From Saprospiraceae bacterium (lineage in GTDB: Bacteria > Bacteroidota > Bacteroidia > Chitinophagales > Saprospiraceae), in the NCBI GenBank assembly GCA_020627535.1, contig JAHDGU010000002.1:62001-126000 (forward strand): 64,000 nucleotides of DNA, written 5' to 3'. Below are positions 9,243 to 17,337 of the stretch, one piece after another. The notes under the pieces were generated by a model, which made no database searches, was not told where the DNA came from, and saw only the letters and a program-made list of their open reading frames with translations. Positions within the stretch are counted from its first letter, which is position 1; the number at the start of each line of letters is the position of its first letter. A program made the translations under genes and the position numbers.

Positions 9243-9950
9243 CTAGTCCAAAAGAGCGAAACTCACTTTCACACTCGCCTTCACAGAGATCTCTCCCAAG
9301 GATATGCTCTCAGCAGCTACGCCAGAGTCAACTGATCTTTCGCCATAGGCCAGGTGACTTCTCTGGTAATCAGCTTGACTGATTTGCTTAGCTGGCCCGA
9401 TTGATTGATCCAAGGCTTCAGTCCATTCGCTGGCCATTTTTTGAGCTTTTTTCAGCGCCGCCACTCTTGCCCGCTGTCTCGCAGCCTCTTCTTGACTGCT
9501 TTTGTAAGAAGGAGTACTGATCGACTCCACATTCATCAGTAGCAGTGCATCCATCAGATCATCATAGCTTCCGACAGCTTTCAGACAGACGTAGATGGAC
9601 TGTGTCGATACAAAACCATCATACTCTCGAGACTGCGACCTTCTGAGATAGTTGCGTGATACCACTGCTCGTCGTGTCTGAATAAATCTATCGTCAACAC
9701 CACTCCTCTTCAAAAGCGCCTTGATCTCTTGGGATATCCGCGTAGTTTTTGCTCTCGCATCAGCAATGTCCAGATCATGCTCACTGAGATTGATCGTGAA
9801 GTGTATCTCGTCTACATCGAGATACTCAGTGTGCTCTGCGACGACCGTGACAAGAGGGCCAAGATCTTGATTTTGTGCCCACAAACCGATGGACAAGTAA
9901 GAAAACAGCAGGAAACACATGAGGCGTGCGTAGGTAAGAACTCGAGACAT
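9243..9950 (-). CDS. SIMPL-domain (DUF541) secreted protein
   Basis: 235 residues with a signal peptide (about 1-26, ending GLWAQ). The body fits the SIMPL/DUF541 family (periplasmic or exported proteins related to YggE and BP26): VTVVAEHTEYLDVDEIHFTI at the start, a helix with ARAKTTRISQEIKALLKRSGV, an NYLRRSQ strand, and the closing helix RVAALKKAQKMASEWTEAL followed by a SLGEISVKASVKVSFALLD strand. Usual family length is 220-250, so it appears complete. Family members form rings and have been linked to stress tolerance; no catalytic residues are known. It is monocistronic and convergent with the lipoprotein gene at 8496. Confidence 0.8.
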   Translation of the reverse strand: MSRVLTYARLMCFLLFSYLSIGLWAQNQDLGPLVTVVAEHTEYLDVDEIHFTINLSEHDLDIADARAKTTRISQEIKALLKRSGVDDRFIQTRRAVVSRNYLRRSQSREYDGFVSTQSIYVCLKAVGSYDDLMDALLLMNVESISTPSYKSSQEEAARQRARVAALKKAQKMASEWTEALDQSIGPAKQISQADYQRSHLAYGERSVDSGVAAESISLGEISVKASVKVSFALLD

Positions 9951-10200
9951 TGGACTTGCATTTTATTTATTCCTAGGATAGAAACGTCCATTGCCATGCC
10001 TATGGCACAGACACAGCCAAATTGTGATGACTTTAACGCTCTATGCAAATTGACCAAGACTACATATCTTGCCAATAGGTCTAATGCATTAACCCTCATG
10101 AGTAAAGAGATATCCCCGAAGCACTCGGAATTGAAAGTTTAGCCTTGTTAAAGACAAGCGCACTCTTGCACTCAGAACTTTAGACTAACATACTCGAGCA
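9951..10200. other. Intergenic region without a recognised gene
   Basis: Between the start of the SIMPL gene and the DUF2199-like remnant. It must hold the promoter of the minus-strand SIMPL gene. I see no tRNA, no strong hairpin with a T-run and no credible open frame; an antisense frame that crosses from the SIMPL gene into this gap has no protein-like composition. Confidence 0.5.
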
Positions 10201-10685
10201 ATGAAATTTCAATGTACCAGATGCAAAAATCAGCACGATTTGATCTTTGGTATGGATCTGAATACTTGGATTATAGATGAGATTAGGGAGCAGTCTCGGA
10301 TCGCATCATAAGCTACGACTATCTGCATATGCTCGATAAATCCATGGTTTTAATTCCAGCACTGTATGTCACTAAAACAGAATTATCTCATGACTTTCAG
10401 ATGGCTACATGGACAAGTGTAAAGCTTGATCAATTCTTGGAATTCAGTGAAAAATACGAAGCTTCGCGAGTTGGCACTCTCGATTGCAATCTTTTTACTG
10501 GATTGACGCCCTTCTTTAAGGGCACAAAAGGCCTGTGTTGTCAATTGATTTATCAGAGCCATATGCGCTCCGATGAATACCCTAAAATCAGAGTAAAGGA
10601 GACGCATATACTTCGCAAGTACCAAGAGTCTCAAATGTCTAAGGGTGATTTGCTCCAAGCTTCAATGAACGCCTACCATCCCTAG
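10201..10685 (+). pseudogene. DUF2199-like gene broken by a frameshift
   Basis: Two adjacent frames together read like one DUF2199-type protein. The first (ATG 10201 to TAA 10311) gives MKFQCTRCKNQHDLIFGMDL, a CxxC zinc-ribbon start followed by HD as in that family. The second frame, open from about 10290 through the stop at 10685, continues with SDRIISYDYLHMLDKSM, WTSVKLDQFLEF, a TKGLCCQLIYQ strand and ETHILRKYQESQ, which fits the middle and end of DUF2199 proteins. Joining them needs one frame change near 10285-10305. Either the gene is inactivated or the base call is wrong. DUF2199 has no known function. The family match is from memory of its conserved pattern and is moderate. Confidence 0.45.
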
Positions 10686-10704
10686 CGATTTCTTAGAGTA
10701 ACCG

Positions 10705-10740
10705 CAAAAAAAAGGCGAAGCACTTTCGCACCTCGCCTTC
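10705..10740 (-). terminator. Rho-independent terminator of the ExbB/ExbD operon
   Basis: On the minus strand, 22 bases after the stop of the last exbD gene, AAGGCGA (10733-10739 read in reverse) pairs with TCGCCTT (10712-10718) around a loop that itself contains GCGAAAG, and is followed by an uninterrupted run of eight T. This is a textbook intrinsic terminator placed exactly at the operon end. Confidence 0.85.
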
Positions 10741-10761
10741 AATAATCTTAAATCATTTCGA

Positions 10762-11229
10762 CTACTCGGACCTTTGTTTTGCCGAGTAATTCACCTTGAG
10801 CTGACCTGCTTTACGGAGTCGCTCTTTGATGTCTTGGATGATTCCCATCGTGACATCTCCATCAATCCGCATGGACGAGGTGATACCTCCTCTCAGTGGC
10901 TCAGGGACATTTCGCTTATGCTGCTCCAAGAACAGTGGAATCTCTGCTAGATCCGCAATCTTATCATTGAGCTGCATACGTGGGCTCTTTCCATAGACAT
11001 CTTGGTACTGCTCCGTAGGTCTTCCTACGTAGATCGTATTGACCAGTGTCTTTCTCTCGAGTTTGGTAAGCTCAGTCGCCTGTGGCGTCGTCACTGCCAC
11101 CTTCAAGGAGGATTCTCTCATCACCGTGACCACCATAAAGAAGAACAGTAGCATGAAGATGATATCAGGCAATGATGCCGTAGAGATGGCAGGCATCTCT
11201 TTTCCTTTTTTTCTTCCAAATCTTGACAT
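10762..11229 (-). CDS. ExbD/TolR family biopolymer transport protein
   Basis: 155 residues. A short charged cytoplasmic start (MSRFGRKKGKEMP) leads to the single membrane helix LPDIIFMLLFFFMVVTVM, which contains the essential proton-carrying Asp of ExbD/TolR, followed by a periplasmic domain of about 110 residues. It is the last gene of a four-gene operon (ExbB, membrane protein, ExbD, ExbD), 21 bases behind its paralogue, and is followed by a terminator. In Bacteroidota this arrangement supplies proton-motive force to TonB-dependent transport or to envelope processes; the TonB receptors in this window are plausible clients (inference). Confidence 0.9.
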   Translation of the reverse strand: MSRFGRKKGKEMPAISTASLPDIIFMLLFFFMVVTVMRESSLKVAVTTPQATELTKLERKTLVNTIYVGRPTEQYQDVYGKSPRMQLNDKIADLAEIPLFLEQHKRNVPEPLRGGITSSMRIDGDVTMGIIQDIKERLRKAGQLKVNYSAKQRSE

Positions 11230-11250
11230 AATCTCTTCTTTTGATGATGA

Positions 11251-11802
11251 TTATTGTTCTTCTCCAAAGTCCGTTGGCTCCGCCTCAGAAATGACGAGTG
11301 GAATTGCATTTCTCACTGTGTCTCTTTGCCATCGCTGCAGGTACTCGTACTTACGTCCAAATCTCTTTTCCGACTCTTCATCTCTGAGCTCCCGATAGGC
11401 AGCTTTGATTTCATTGTAGACTTCGAGATAGGCCTTGTACTTGGTACCACGGTCATGCTTGAGAGAGATGATCGCCTTCTTAGGATTGAGTGCCAGATCT
11501 TCTCGACCGGTGGGATTCATGATGAACTCCTTGGTCTTGTCCTTGAGATCTTTGATCTTCATCGGCTCGTTTCGCACAAGTAGATCATTATTGGCATTTA
11601 CCAAGATACCGTAGACATTTCTCTCATTGAGTTTGATATTTTCTGGTGGCTCCTCAGACCAAGGTGGAAGAAGTACCAAGACTCCTTTGTCTTCCAGGAT
11701 CGTGGTTGTCACCAAAAAGAATATCAAGAGCAAGAAAGCGATATCCGCCATACTACTGGCGTTCACCTCATTCTGCATTCGTTTCTTGCCTTTCTTCAAC
11801 AT
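11251..11802 (-). CDS. ExbD/TolR family biopolymer transport protein, longer paralogue
   Basis: 183 residues. The start MLKKGKKRMQNEVNASSMADIAFLLL has the cytoplasmic basic segment and the membrane helix ADIAFLLLIFFLVTTTI with the conserved Asp. The periplasmic part (about 40-183) contains the usual ExbD strand-helix order, with a charged tail longer than in the second paralogue. Its start lies 7 bases after the stop of the small four-helix membrane protein, so the two are co-translated. Two different ExbD proteins in one operon suggest a mixed ExbD dimer inside the ExbB pentamer (inference from the known ExbB5D2 architecture). Confidence 0.9.
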   Translation of the reverse strand: MLKKGKKRMQNEVNASSMADIAFLLLIFFLVTTTILEDKGVLVLLPPWSEEPPENIKLNERNVYGILVNANNDLLVRNEPMKIKDLKDKTKEFIMNPTGREDLALNPKKAIISLKHDRGTKYKAYLEVYNEIKAAYRELRDEESEKRFGRKYEYLQRWQRDTVRNAIPLVISEAEPTDFGEEQ

Positions 11803-11809
11803 GATCGTC

Positions 11810-12280
11810 TTATTTGAAAAGGTTGATAAGTTCAGTCACGATAAATGCACCAAATGCTCCTAGCGTCAGTACGATGCCTGATTTGAGGCCTGCTGTGACG
11901 ATCTTGCTCTGATTGTCTGTCAATCCAAACTCATCAGCGAGCTCGCCAAGGCTTCCAGTCGTCTCCGGCACAGCAGTGCCATAAAATATAGCGAATAGGA
12001 TGGCCACCAGTGCGAAAGCAGCTATGATCTTGATAGAGCCTTTGGGATTGGTGATGAGACCGACGATCACAGTCACCAAAAACAAGAATGCTCCGATCAA
12101 TGTCATCACGACTGCACCACCAAGACCAGTATTGAAGATACCAGTCTGCAACTGGTCCTCTTCTGAGAGAGCGTTCCACTCCTCGATGCCTCCTAGCGCA
12201 GTCACGAGGTAGAGTACTACCACGATCACACCTAGCGCAAACGCGAAGAGCTGACCTCTCTTTGATAATAAATTATACAT
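11810..12280 (-). CDS. Four-helix membrane protein of the ExbB/ExbD cluster
   Basis: 156 residues with four hydrophobic segments: about 10-30 (FAFALGVIVVVLYLVTALGG), 55-75 (VVMTLIGAFLFLVTVIVGL), 82-100 (IKIIAAFALVAILFAIFYG) and 130-153 (SGIVLTLGAFGAFIVTELI). No catalytic motif. A protein of this kind between exbB and two exbD genes is a recurring feature of Bacteroidota genomes (family context), and its function has not been assigned as far as I know. It lies 29 bases behind exbB and 7 before exbD, so it belongs to the complex or its assembly by position. Confidence 0.8.
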   Translation of the reverse strand: MYNLLSKRGQLFAFALGVIVVVLYLVTALGGIEEWNALSEEDQLQTGIFNTGLGGAVVMTLIGAFLFLVTVIVGLITNPKGSIKIIAAFALVAILFAIFYGTAVPETTGSLGELADEFGLTDNQSKIVTAGLKSGIVLTLGAFGAFIVTELINLFK

Positions 12281-12309
12281 ACTTCAGTGTATTTGAAGAG
12301 GTCAGTAAA

Positions 12310-13041
12310 TTATTTGAATGTGTTGTTTCTCGCTAGGATGTCAACAAGTCCTATAGAAGCGTCTTCCATCTTGAGGACGATGCTATCAATCTTAGATACG
12401 ATCAGATTGTAAAAGATCTGAAGGATAATCGCTGTAATCAGACCGAATACCGTGGTCAAAAGTGCAACCTTGATACCACCTGCAACGATTGAAGGAGAGA
12501 TATCACCTGCCGCCTCGATCTTGTCAAAGGCACCGATCATACCGATTACCGTACCCATGAACCCAAGCATCGGTGCAATAGCGATGAAGAGAGAGATCCA
12601 TACGAGTCCTTTCTCAAGTAGACCCATCTGGACACTGCCGTATGAGACGATCGCCTTCTCCACAGCTTCTGGGCCGTTGCCAGCATTTTTGAGTCCTTCA
12701 TGAAGGATGCTAGCCGTAGGGCCAGTCGTAGACTTCAATACATTGAGAGCGCCTTCCATGTCACCATCAGCGAGCTGCGTGTCGACTTTGCTTAGTAGCT
12801 TGTCTGTATTGACAGTGGCAATGTTGAGTGTGATGATTCGCTCGATACAAAACGCGAGGCCTAGAATCAGACAGATGAGTACGAGACTCATAAAGCCCCA
12901 GCCACCTTCGATAAACTTCTCCTTTAAGACTTGGAAAAGTGTCTCTTTTGGCCCTTCTTCTTGAGCCATCAATGCCAGTGGCATCATGAATGCTACAGCC
13001 ACAGCGGCCCAAGCAGATAATACGTTCAGTGTTTTTCGCAT
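12310..13041 (-). CDS. MotA/TolQ/ExbB proton channel family protein
   Basis: 243 residues. An N-terminal signal-like segment (to about 26, LALMAQ) precedes three membrane helices typical of ExbB: about 48-68 (FMSLVLICLILGLAFCIERI), 145-168 (GLVWISLFIAIAPMLGFMGTV) and 188-212 (VALLTTVFGLITAIILQIFY). The family block PMLGFMGTVIGMIGAFDKI is intact, and the SIVAGGIKVALLTTVFGL block carries the conserved Thr residues of the proton path. It is the first gene of the operon; the upstream 424-bp gap must hold the promoter. It forms the pentameric stator around the ExbD proteins encoded behind it. Confidence 0.92.
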   Translation of the reverse strand: MRKTLNVLSAWAAVAVAFMMPLALMAQEEGPKETLFQVLKEKFIEGGWGFMSLVLICLILGLAFCIERIITLNIATVNTDKLLSKVDTQLADGDMEGALNVLKSTTGPTASILHEGLKNAGNGPEAVEKAIVSYGSVQMGLLEKGLVWISLFIAIAPMLGFMGTVIGMIGAFDKIEAAGDISPSIVAGGIKVALLTTVFGLITAIILQIFYNLIVSKIDSIVLKMEDASIGLVDILARNNTFK

Positions 13042-13465
13042 GATTTAAGTGTTATTGATTGTCAATTTTAGTTTGTTCATCAAGGACAACAAGACCTAAA
13101 CCACTGCTTTACAGCGAATTAAGCTCTTCATCCATTCAGTGTGCTCTCAGAGACCTGTGGGCAACTCGACAAATATATAGAGTTGGACCAAATTGTCACC
13201 CTGAACACAAGATGCGAATCTAAGTGATTGAGACCATCTATCAAAAAACAATTGCTGATTTATTAGGATAAGATGCAGCTGTGAGACTTCTTGGTGGGAA
13301 AGAGTCTTGATTGAATGGGTGAATGTGATAATGATTGAATGGAAAGTAGACCGTGGACCGCTGGCCGCTGACCGTGGACCGCTGGCCGCTGACCGTGGAC
13401 TCAGGATCAACTGTCAACAAGTCGATCAAAAATCAAAAATCTCCAATCAGAAATCAAAAATGGCC
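13042..13465. other. Intergenic gap with short GC-rich tandem repeats
   Basis: Between the divergently placed-in-function but same-strand exbB and EEP-nuclease genes. It holds the exbB promoter and, at 13351-13400, a 21-base tandem repeat. An 'aatcaaaaat' motif recurs around 13427-13460. A minus-strand frame across the repeats encodes low-complexity sequence and is not a gene. Confidence 0.6.
13351..13400. repeat. 21-base tandem repeat, two and a third copies
   Basis: Two identical 21-base units (13351-13371 and 13372-13392), each starting CCGTGGACCGCTGG, are followed by a partial third copy (CCGTGGAC). The unit is much richer in G+C than the surrounding AT-rich gap. It lies immediately downstream of the EEP nuclease stop, so it could form a structured 3' end of the NHEJ transcript. 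Confidence 0.85.
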
Positions 13466-14152
13466 CTACCCTAGCTCCAGCCACATGAGCGAATGATCGC
13501 TCAAGCCTTGCTCTCTCACTGTGTGATCATAGTCGCAAGCCTTGATGAGAGGCACCAGGTCTTGATGCACATAGCTGTGGTCATATCTGTAGCCATTGCC
13601 TTGGTGACTCCTCCATGAGTATGTCTCCAGGTTACCATGCATTTGCCGGAAGGCATCCACCATCCCCGCCTCTTCTAGCTCACGAAGCTCATCTGTATAC
13701 CAAAAACTATCTCCACGCTGATCGATGCCATTCTTGCCGGTATTGTAGTCTCCGACGATGATGCTGGGTCTGTCCACACTGGCTTCCGCCAAAAGGATAT
13801 CAAAAAGATCGTGCTTCTTTTTGTGGGGCAGATAGACACCATGCAGACTGAATGCTTCAAAATCGACACTTGCCACGCAGTACCCATATCCACATGGACT
13901 CTTGTGCAATCTCGAATGGCCGTCTATTTTACTTGCGATAAGCACGGCATTGGCTTCTGAGGTGGCAGCAGTGACATACTGAAAGCGATAGCCAGCTTCT
14001 AGGAGCTTGTGTCGGAGGAAGATGCCCTTGGCTTGATTGCGATACTCGGAACACACAAGCATATGCGCCTTGGTCTTGATGAGCGTTTCTGCGATCTTCG
14101 CGATCCTCGTACCACCACCCTGTCGGATGTTCCATGAGACGATCTTGATCAT
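13466..14152 (-). CDS. EEP-family endonuclease/exonuclease/phosphatase, coupled to ku
   Basis: 228 residues, cytoplasmic. The metal-dependent EEP (ExoIII/DNase I-like) motifs are all present: SWNIRQGG near the start, CSEYRN (the metal-binding Glu, about 35), GDYNTGKNGID (about 130-140), a YSWRSHQ strand with RYDHSYV, and the C-terminal LSDHSLMW with the catalytic Asp-His. Its ATG shares a base with the TGA of ku (TGATG at 14150-14154), so translation is coupled to ku. This suggests a DNA end-processing role in end joining, but the fold also includes phosphatases and RNases. No signal peptide. Nothing is missing from the motif set. Confidence 0.85.
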   Translation of the reverse strand: MIKIVSWNIRQGGGTRIAKIAETLIKTKAHMLVCSEYRNQAKGIFLRHKLLEAGYRFQYVTAATSEANAVLIASKIDGHSRLHKSPCGYGYCVASVDFEAFSLHGVYLPHKKKHDLFDILLAEASVDRPSIIVGDYNTGKNGIDQRGDSFWYTDELRELEEAGMVDAFRQMHGNLETYSWRSHQGNGYRYDHSYVHQDLVPLIKACDYDHTVREQGLSDHSLMWLELG

Positions 14153-14937
14153 CAGGCAGATTTCTTCTTGGCCTCTGCGATAGACTGCTTGAGTGCACTC
14201 ATGATGTCTACCACTGGCGTATCTTCTGCTTCATCGTCGATCGTCACGATCTGCTTCCCAGCGATCTTCTGTTCTACAAGTTCCATAAGCGCATCCTTGT
14301 AGCGATCCTCAAAGTCGACCTGATCAAAGCTCGTATCGAGTGAGTCTATCAGTGTGAGTGCCAACTTGAGCTGCGCCCCATCGACCTCGGCATCACTGAG
14401 ATCTGGTACTTTGTTGATATCTCTGATCTCGTAGGGATAGCGCAGTTTGTACATCACGAGACCTTTCTCATAGGTCGTGAGCAGCACTACATCTTCACGA
14501 TCTCTGAGGATGATGCGTCCCACTCCAGCCTTCCCACTCTTACGTAGCGCAGCGCAAAAGAGCTGATATGTAGGACCGGCCACATCACCTTCTGGCCCTA
14601 CATAGTAGACAGCTTCGAAGCGCGAAGGATGCACTTCACTGATATCCACAAATGCCTCGATATCAATGGCCCGCGTACTCTTGAGGCGAATCTTATCGAG
14701 TTCCTCGGGCTCAAATACGACATAGCTATCAGGCTGATACTCGTACCCCTTGACGATGTCTTTGCCTTTGAGGACCGCATCACAGCTCTTACAGTACTTC
14801 TTGTATCCGACAGAGCCTTGATCCTTAGCATGTATCTGCTTGAAGGAGATATTTCCTTTGCTCTCTACCGCACTGAATACCTGAATCGGTATTGTCACCA
14901 GTGAAAATCTGATATGTCCTTTCCAAATTGATCTCAT
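14152..14937 (-). CDS. ku: Ku protein, non-homologous end joining
   Basis: 261 residues, the normal length of bacterial Ku. The start MRSIWKGHIRFSLVTIPIQVFSAVE is diagnostic, followed by FKQIHAKDQGSVGYKKYC, a CKSC pair and KGYEYQPDSYVVFEPEELD. The core AVYYVGPEGDVAGPTYQLF and the minimal C-terminal region with SALKQSIAEAKKKSA complete it. Ku binds DNA double-strand ends as a ring and recruits LigD. The gene starts 6 bases after the ligD stop and ends overlapping the EEP nuclease start, making a three-gene end-joining operon. Confidence 0.97.
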   Translation of the reverse strand: MRSIWKGHIRFSLVTIPIQVFSAVESKGNISFKQIHAKDQGSVGYKKYCKSCDAVLKGKDIVKGYEYQPDSYVVFEPEELDKIRLKSTRAIDIEAFVDISEVHPSRFEAVYYVGPEGDVAGPTYQLFCAALRKSGKAGVGRIILRDREDVVLLTTYEKGLVMYKLRYPYEIRDINKVPDLSDAEVDGAQLKLALTLIDSLDTSFDQVDFEDRYKDALMELVEQKIAGKQIVTIDDEAEDTPVVDIMSALKQSIAEAKKKSA

Positions 14938-14943
14938 GTTCCT

Positions 14944-17238
14944 CTATATCTTTTCTTTCATACGTAAGAATACCGGTTCTCGGAGAGTTCCCTTGGCTGT
15001 CCAGCTAGCAAACTGAACTTCACAGGCCAGATTGGCCTCGATCCAAGTCGTGCGGCTCTCTTCTTCGATTTTATCGTCGATGGGCTTCTTGATTTCATCA
15101 AGCGCTTTCAACTGCGCAAGGATTTCTCTCATCTTCTCATGATCGAATCCTGTGCCAAGTTTGCCGAGATATTGCCATTGATCGTCTTGCATCTGAGCCA
15201 GATGTAATGCACCAAAGAGTGATTGGCGATCTCCTTTGCCTGCGGTGTAGCCGATAATCATGGCATCTATGGTCTGTCGATATTTGACCTTGATCCAATC
15301 AGATGTCCGTCTTCCAGGATGGTATTTCCCATTTTTATCCTTGACCATGACACCTTCTAGGCCCATAGTTTTCCCTGACTTGTAAAGTGCCTGACCGTCT
15401 AGGAAGATGTCGCTGACGCGAAAATGTTCTCCGCGTTTTATAACTGCCGACAGGATCGCATGGCGCTTGTGCATTGGAAAATCGGTAAGATCTACTCCAT
15501 CCAGCATCAGGATGTCAAAGTAATAGATATATGCTTTTGGGCGAAAGCCCGCAGAGTCCATATACCGCTCGTCTATCTTGCGATGAAGACGAGATATCAC
15601 CTGATCAAAGAGAGGTGCACCGCGCTCATCTAGACAAACAATCTCTGCGTCCAAGACTGCTGATCTGGCATCAACACTGGCAGGATCTATCAGCTCCGGA
15701 AACTGGAGAGAAATGTCTCGATCACTCTTGGATCGTATAGTGAGGGGTGTCTCATCGGCATCCTTGTAGATCAGCGTCCTGATTCCATCCCACTTTACTT
15801 CATAGATCAGGTCCTTGCCTGTCGGGAGGCTATTACTAGAGGCACAGAGCATGGGCTTGAAACTAGTCTGCTTTACTCTAGGAGCGGACACCAATCGCAT
15901 CAGCCACTGCCGCTCTCTGGTGTGGATGAGCTTATATCTGCCGTGTAATTTCGAGCCCTTGAGTTCAAACTCGAGCGACTTTTCCTCCTTCTTATGCCAG
16001 ATGAACTCACCCTGATCAAGCAACCACATGGTGCCACCACCATACTCTGCAGCAGGTATTTCTCCCTCAAAATCAATGTACTTGGCTGGGTGATCTTCTG
16101 TCCTGATCGCCAGACGACTGGCCTCTTGATCGCTCGGAAAAGCCTTGGGAATCGCCCATGACCAAAGCACGCCATCTACACCAAGTCGGAGATCATAGTG
16201 CAAATTGCGAGCATCATGAAGCTGAACGGCAAAGCGGCCATTGACGGCTGGATCGCTAGAGGGAATCGGCTCAGAGGTCTGCTCGAAGTCCCGCTTCTCT
16301 GCATAATCTGTAAGCTTCACGTTCTTGGCTTGCGCTTCTGATGCAGTGTAGATGCCTTGGGCTGGGAAGAGCTCCATCGCGCTATCTCCTATGCCATCCC
16401 AAGCATCACCATGCTTCTCGAGATGTGGTATGACACCTGCCAGTTGGAAATCTTGCGCACTCTCAGCAGCTTCAAGTACTGTCCAACTGAGGGGCATAGC
16501 TACAGGAGCTCCTGTTCGCGCCCTGAGGCAGTATGGCGCTATGATCGTATTTCCTGGATGATTGCGATAGATATCAAGGAGGATTTTGCCTCTGCGCTGA
16601 TCTTTGTGCACGCGGAGAGTAGTCTGCGGGTGCTTTCGCACAAATGTCTTCATCAGATCCTTGACTCTATCAGTAACAGCGTCATAGTCCCTGCTACAAA
16701 TGATAGGTGTGCGCAGATGTATGCCTTTCCCACCACTCAGCTTGGCAAAGCAAGCTAGCCCCTGAGCTCGCAGATATTTCTTGAGCTCTATTGCCAATGC
16801 CTTGATCTGATCCCAGGTGTGATCCTCCGATGGATCCAGATCTATCACAAAGAAGTCAGGTTTGTCCAGATCACCCAGTGTGCTATTGCTGGTATGCATC
16901 TCCAGAGCTGCCAGATTGGCCAACCACGCTATGTGCTGAACTTCAGTCGCATAGAGATAGTCATTTTCATCATCCCATGGCGGAAAAATGCTTGGCATCC
17001 AGTCTGGCGTAAAACCTGGCCGATTTTTGGTGTAAAACTGCTTCAGCCCAATGCCATCAGGTGCTCGTATCAGACTCAATGGTCTGCCAGCAAGATACTT
17101 AAGCAAATAAGGAGAGACTGCAATATAATATTGTATGATCTCAGCTTTGCTGATGCCTACGGAAGGATACAGAATCTTCTGTAGATTACTCAGCTTGAGT
17201 CGCTGACCATTGAGTTCTGTGATCAGCTTTTTGGGCAC
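14944..17238 (-). CDS. ligD: DNA ligase D, polymerase-phosphoesterase-ligase order
   Basis: 764 residues with three domains. Polymerase/primase, about 1-285: FVIDLDPSED (metal Asp pair), KLSGGKGIHLRTP and LLDIYRN. 3'-phosphoesterase, about 325-440: QLHDARNLHYDLRL (catalytic His/His/Asp) and WSWAIPKAFP. ATP-dependent ligase, about 465-764: active-site Lys in YEVKWDGIR, LDAEIVCLDERG, EGVMVKDKNGKY and WIKVKYRQ. This Pol-PE-Lig order is that known from mycobacterial LigD; the Pseudomonas enzyme is PE-Lig-Pol. All catalytic motifs look intact. It is the first gene of the ligD-ku-EEP operon and seals Ku-bound breaks after gap filling. Confidence 0.96.
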   Translation of the reverse strand: MPKKLITELNGQRLKLSNLQKILYPSVGISKAEIIQYYIAVSPYLLKYLAGRPLSLIRAPDGIGLKQFYTKNRPGFTPDWMPSIFPPWDDENDYLYATEVQHIAWLANLAALEMHTSNSTLGDLDKPDFFVIDLDPSEDHTWDQIKALAIELKKYLRAQGLACFAKLSGGKGIHLRTPIICSRDYDAVTDRVKDLMKTFVRKHPQTTLRVHKDQRRGKILLDIYRNHPGNTIIAPYCLRARTGAPVAMPLSWTVLEAAESAQDFQLAGVIPHLEKHGDAWDGIGDSAMELFPAQGIYTASEAQAKNVKLTDYAEKRDFEQTSEPIPSSDPAVNGRFAVQLHDARNLHYDLRLGVDGVLWSWAIPKAFPSDQEASRLAIRTEDHPAKYIDFEGEIPAAEYGGGTMWLLDQGEFIWHKKEEKSLEFELKGSKLHGRYKLIHTRERQWLMRLVSAPRVKQTSFKPMLCASSNSLPTGKDLIYEVKWDGIRTLIYKDADETPLTIRSKSDRDISLQFPELIDPASVDARSAVLDAEIVCLDERGAPLFDQVISRLHRKIDERYMDSAGFRPKAYIYYFDILMLDGVDLTDFPMHKRHAILSAVIKRGEHFRVSDIFLDGQALYKSGKTMGLEGVMVKDKNGKYHPGRRTSDWIKVKYRQTIDAMIIGYTAGKGDRQSLFGALHLAQMQDDQWQYLGKLGTGFDHEKMREILAQLKALDEIKKPIDDKIEEESRTTWIEANLACEVQFASWTAKGTLREPVFLRMKEKI

Positions 17239-17337
17239 AAGTGCAATTGATTGAATGAGTCATTGAGTGGCAGACAGGCCTTGCCTGTGGCCCTCCTACC
17301 AAGCATATGTAATAAAGTCACCAACCAAAAATACCCC

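Noticed and set aside
13147-13410. 87-codon minus-strand gene
   Set aside because: Its start lies in the 21-base tandem repeat, giving a repeated Pro/Ser/Ala/Gly/Arg stretch; composition is not protein-like.
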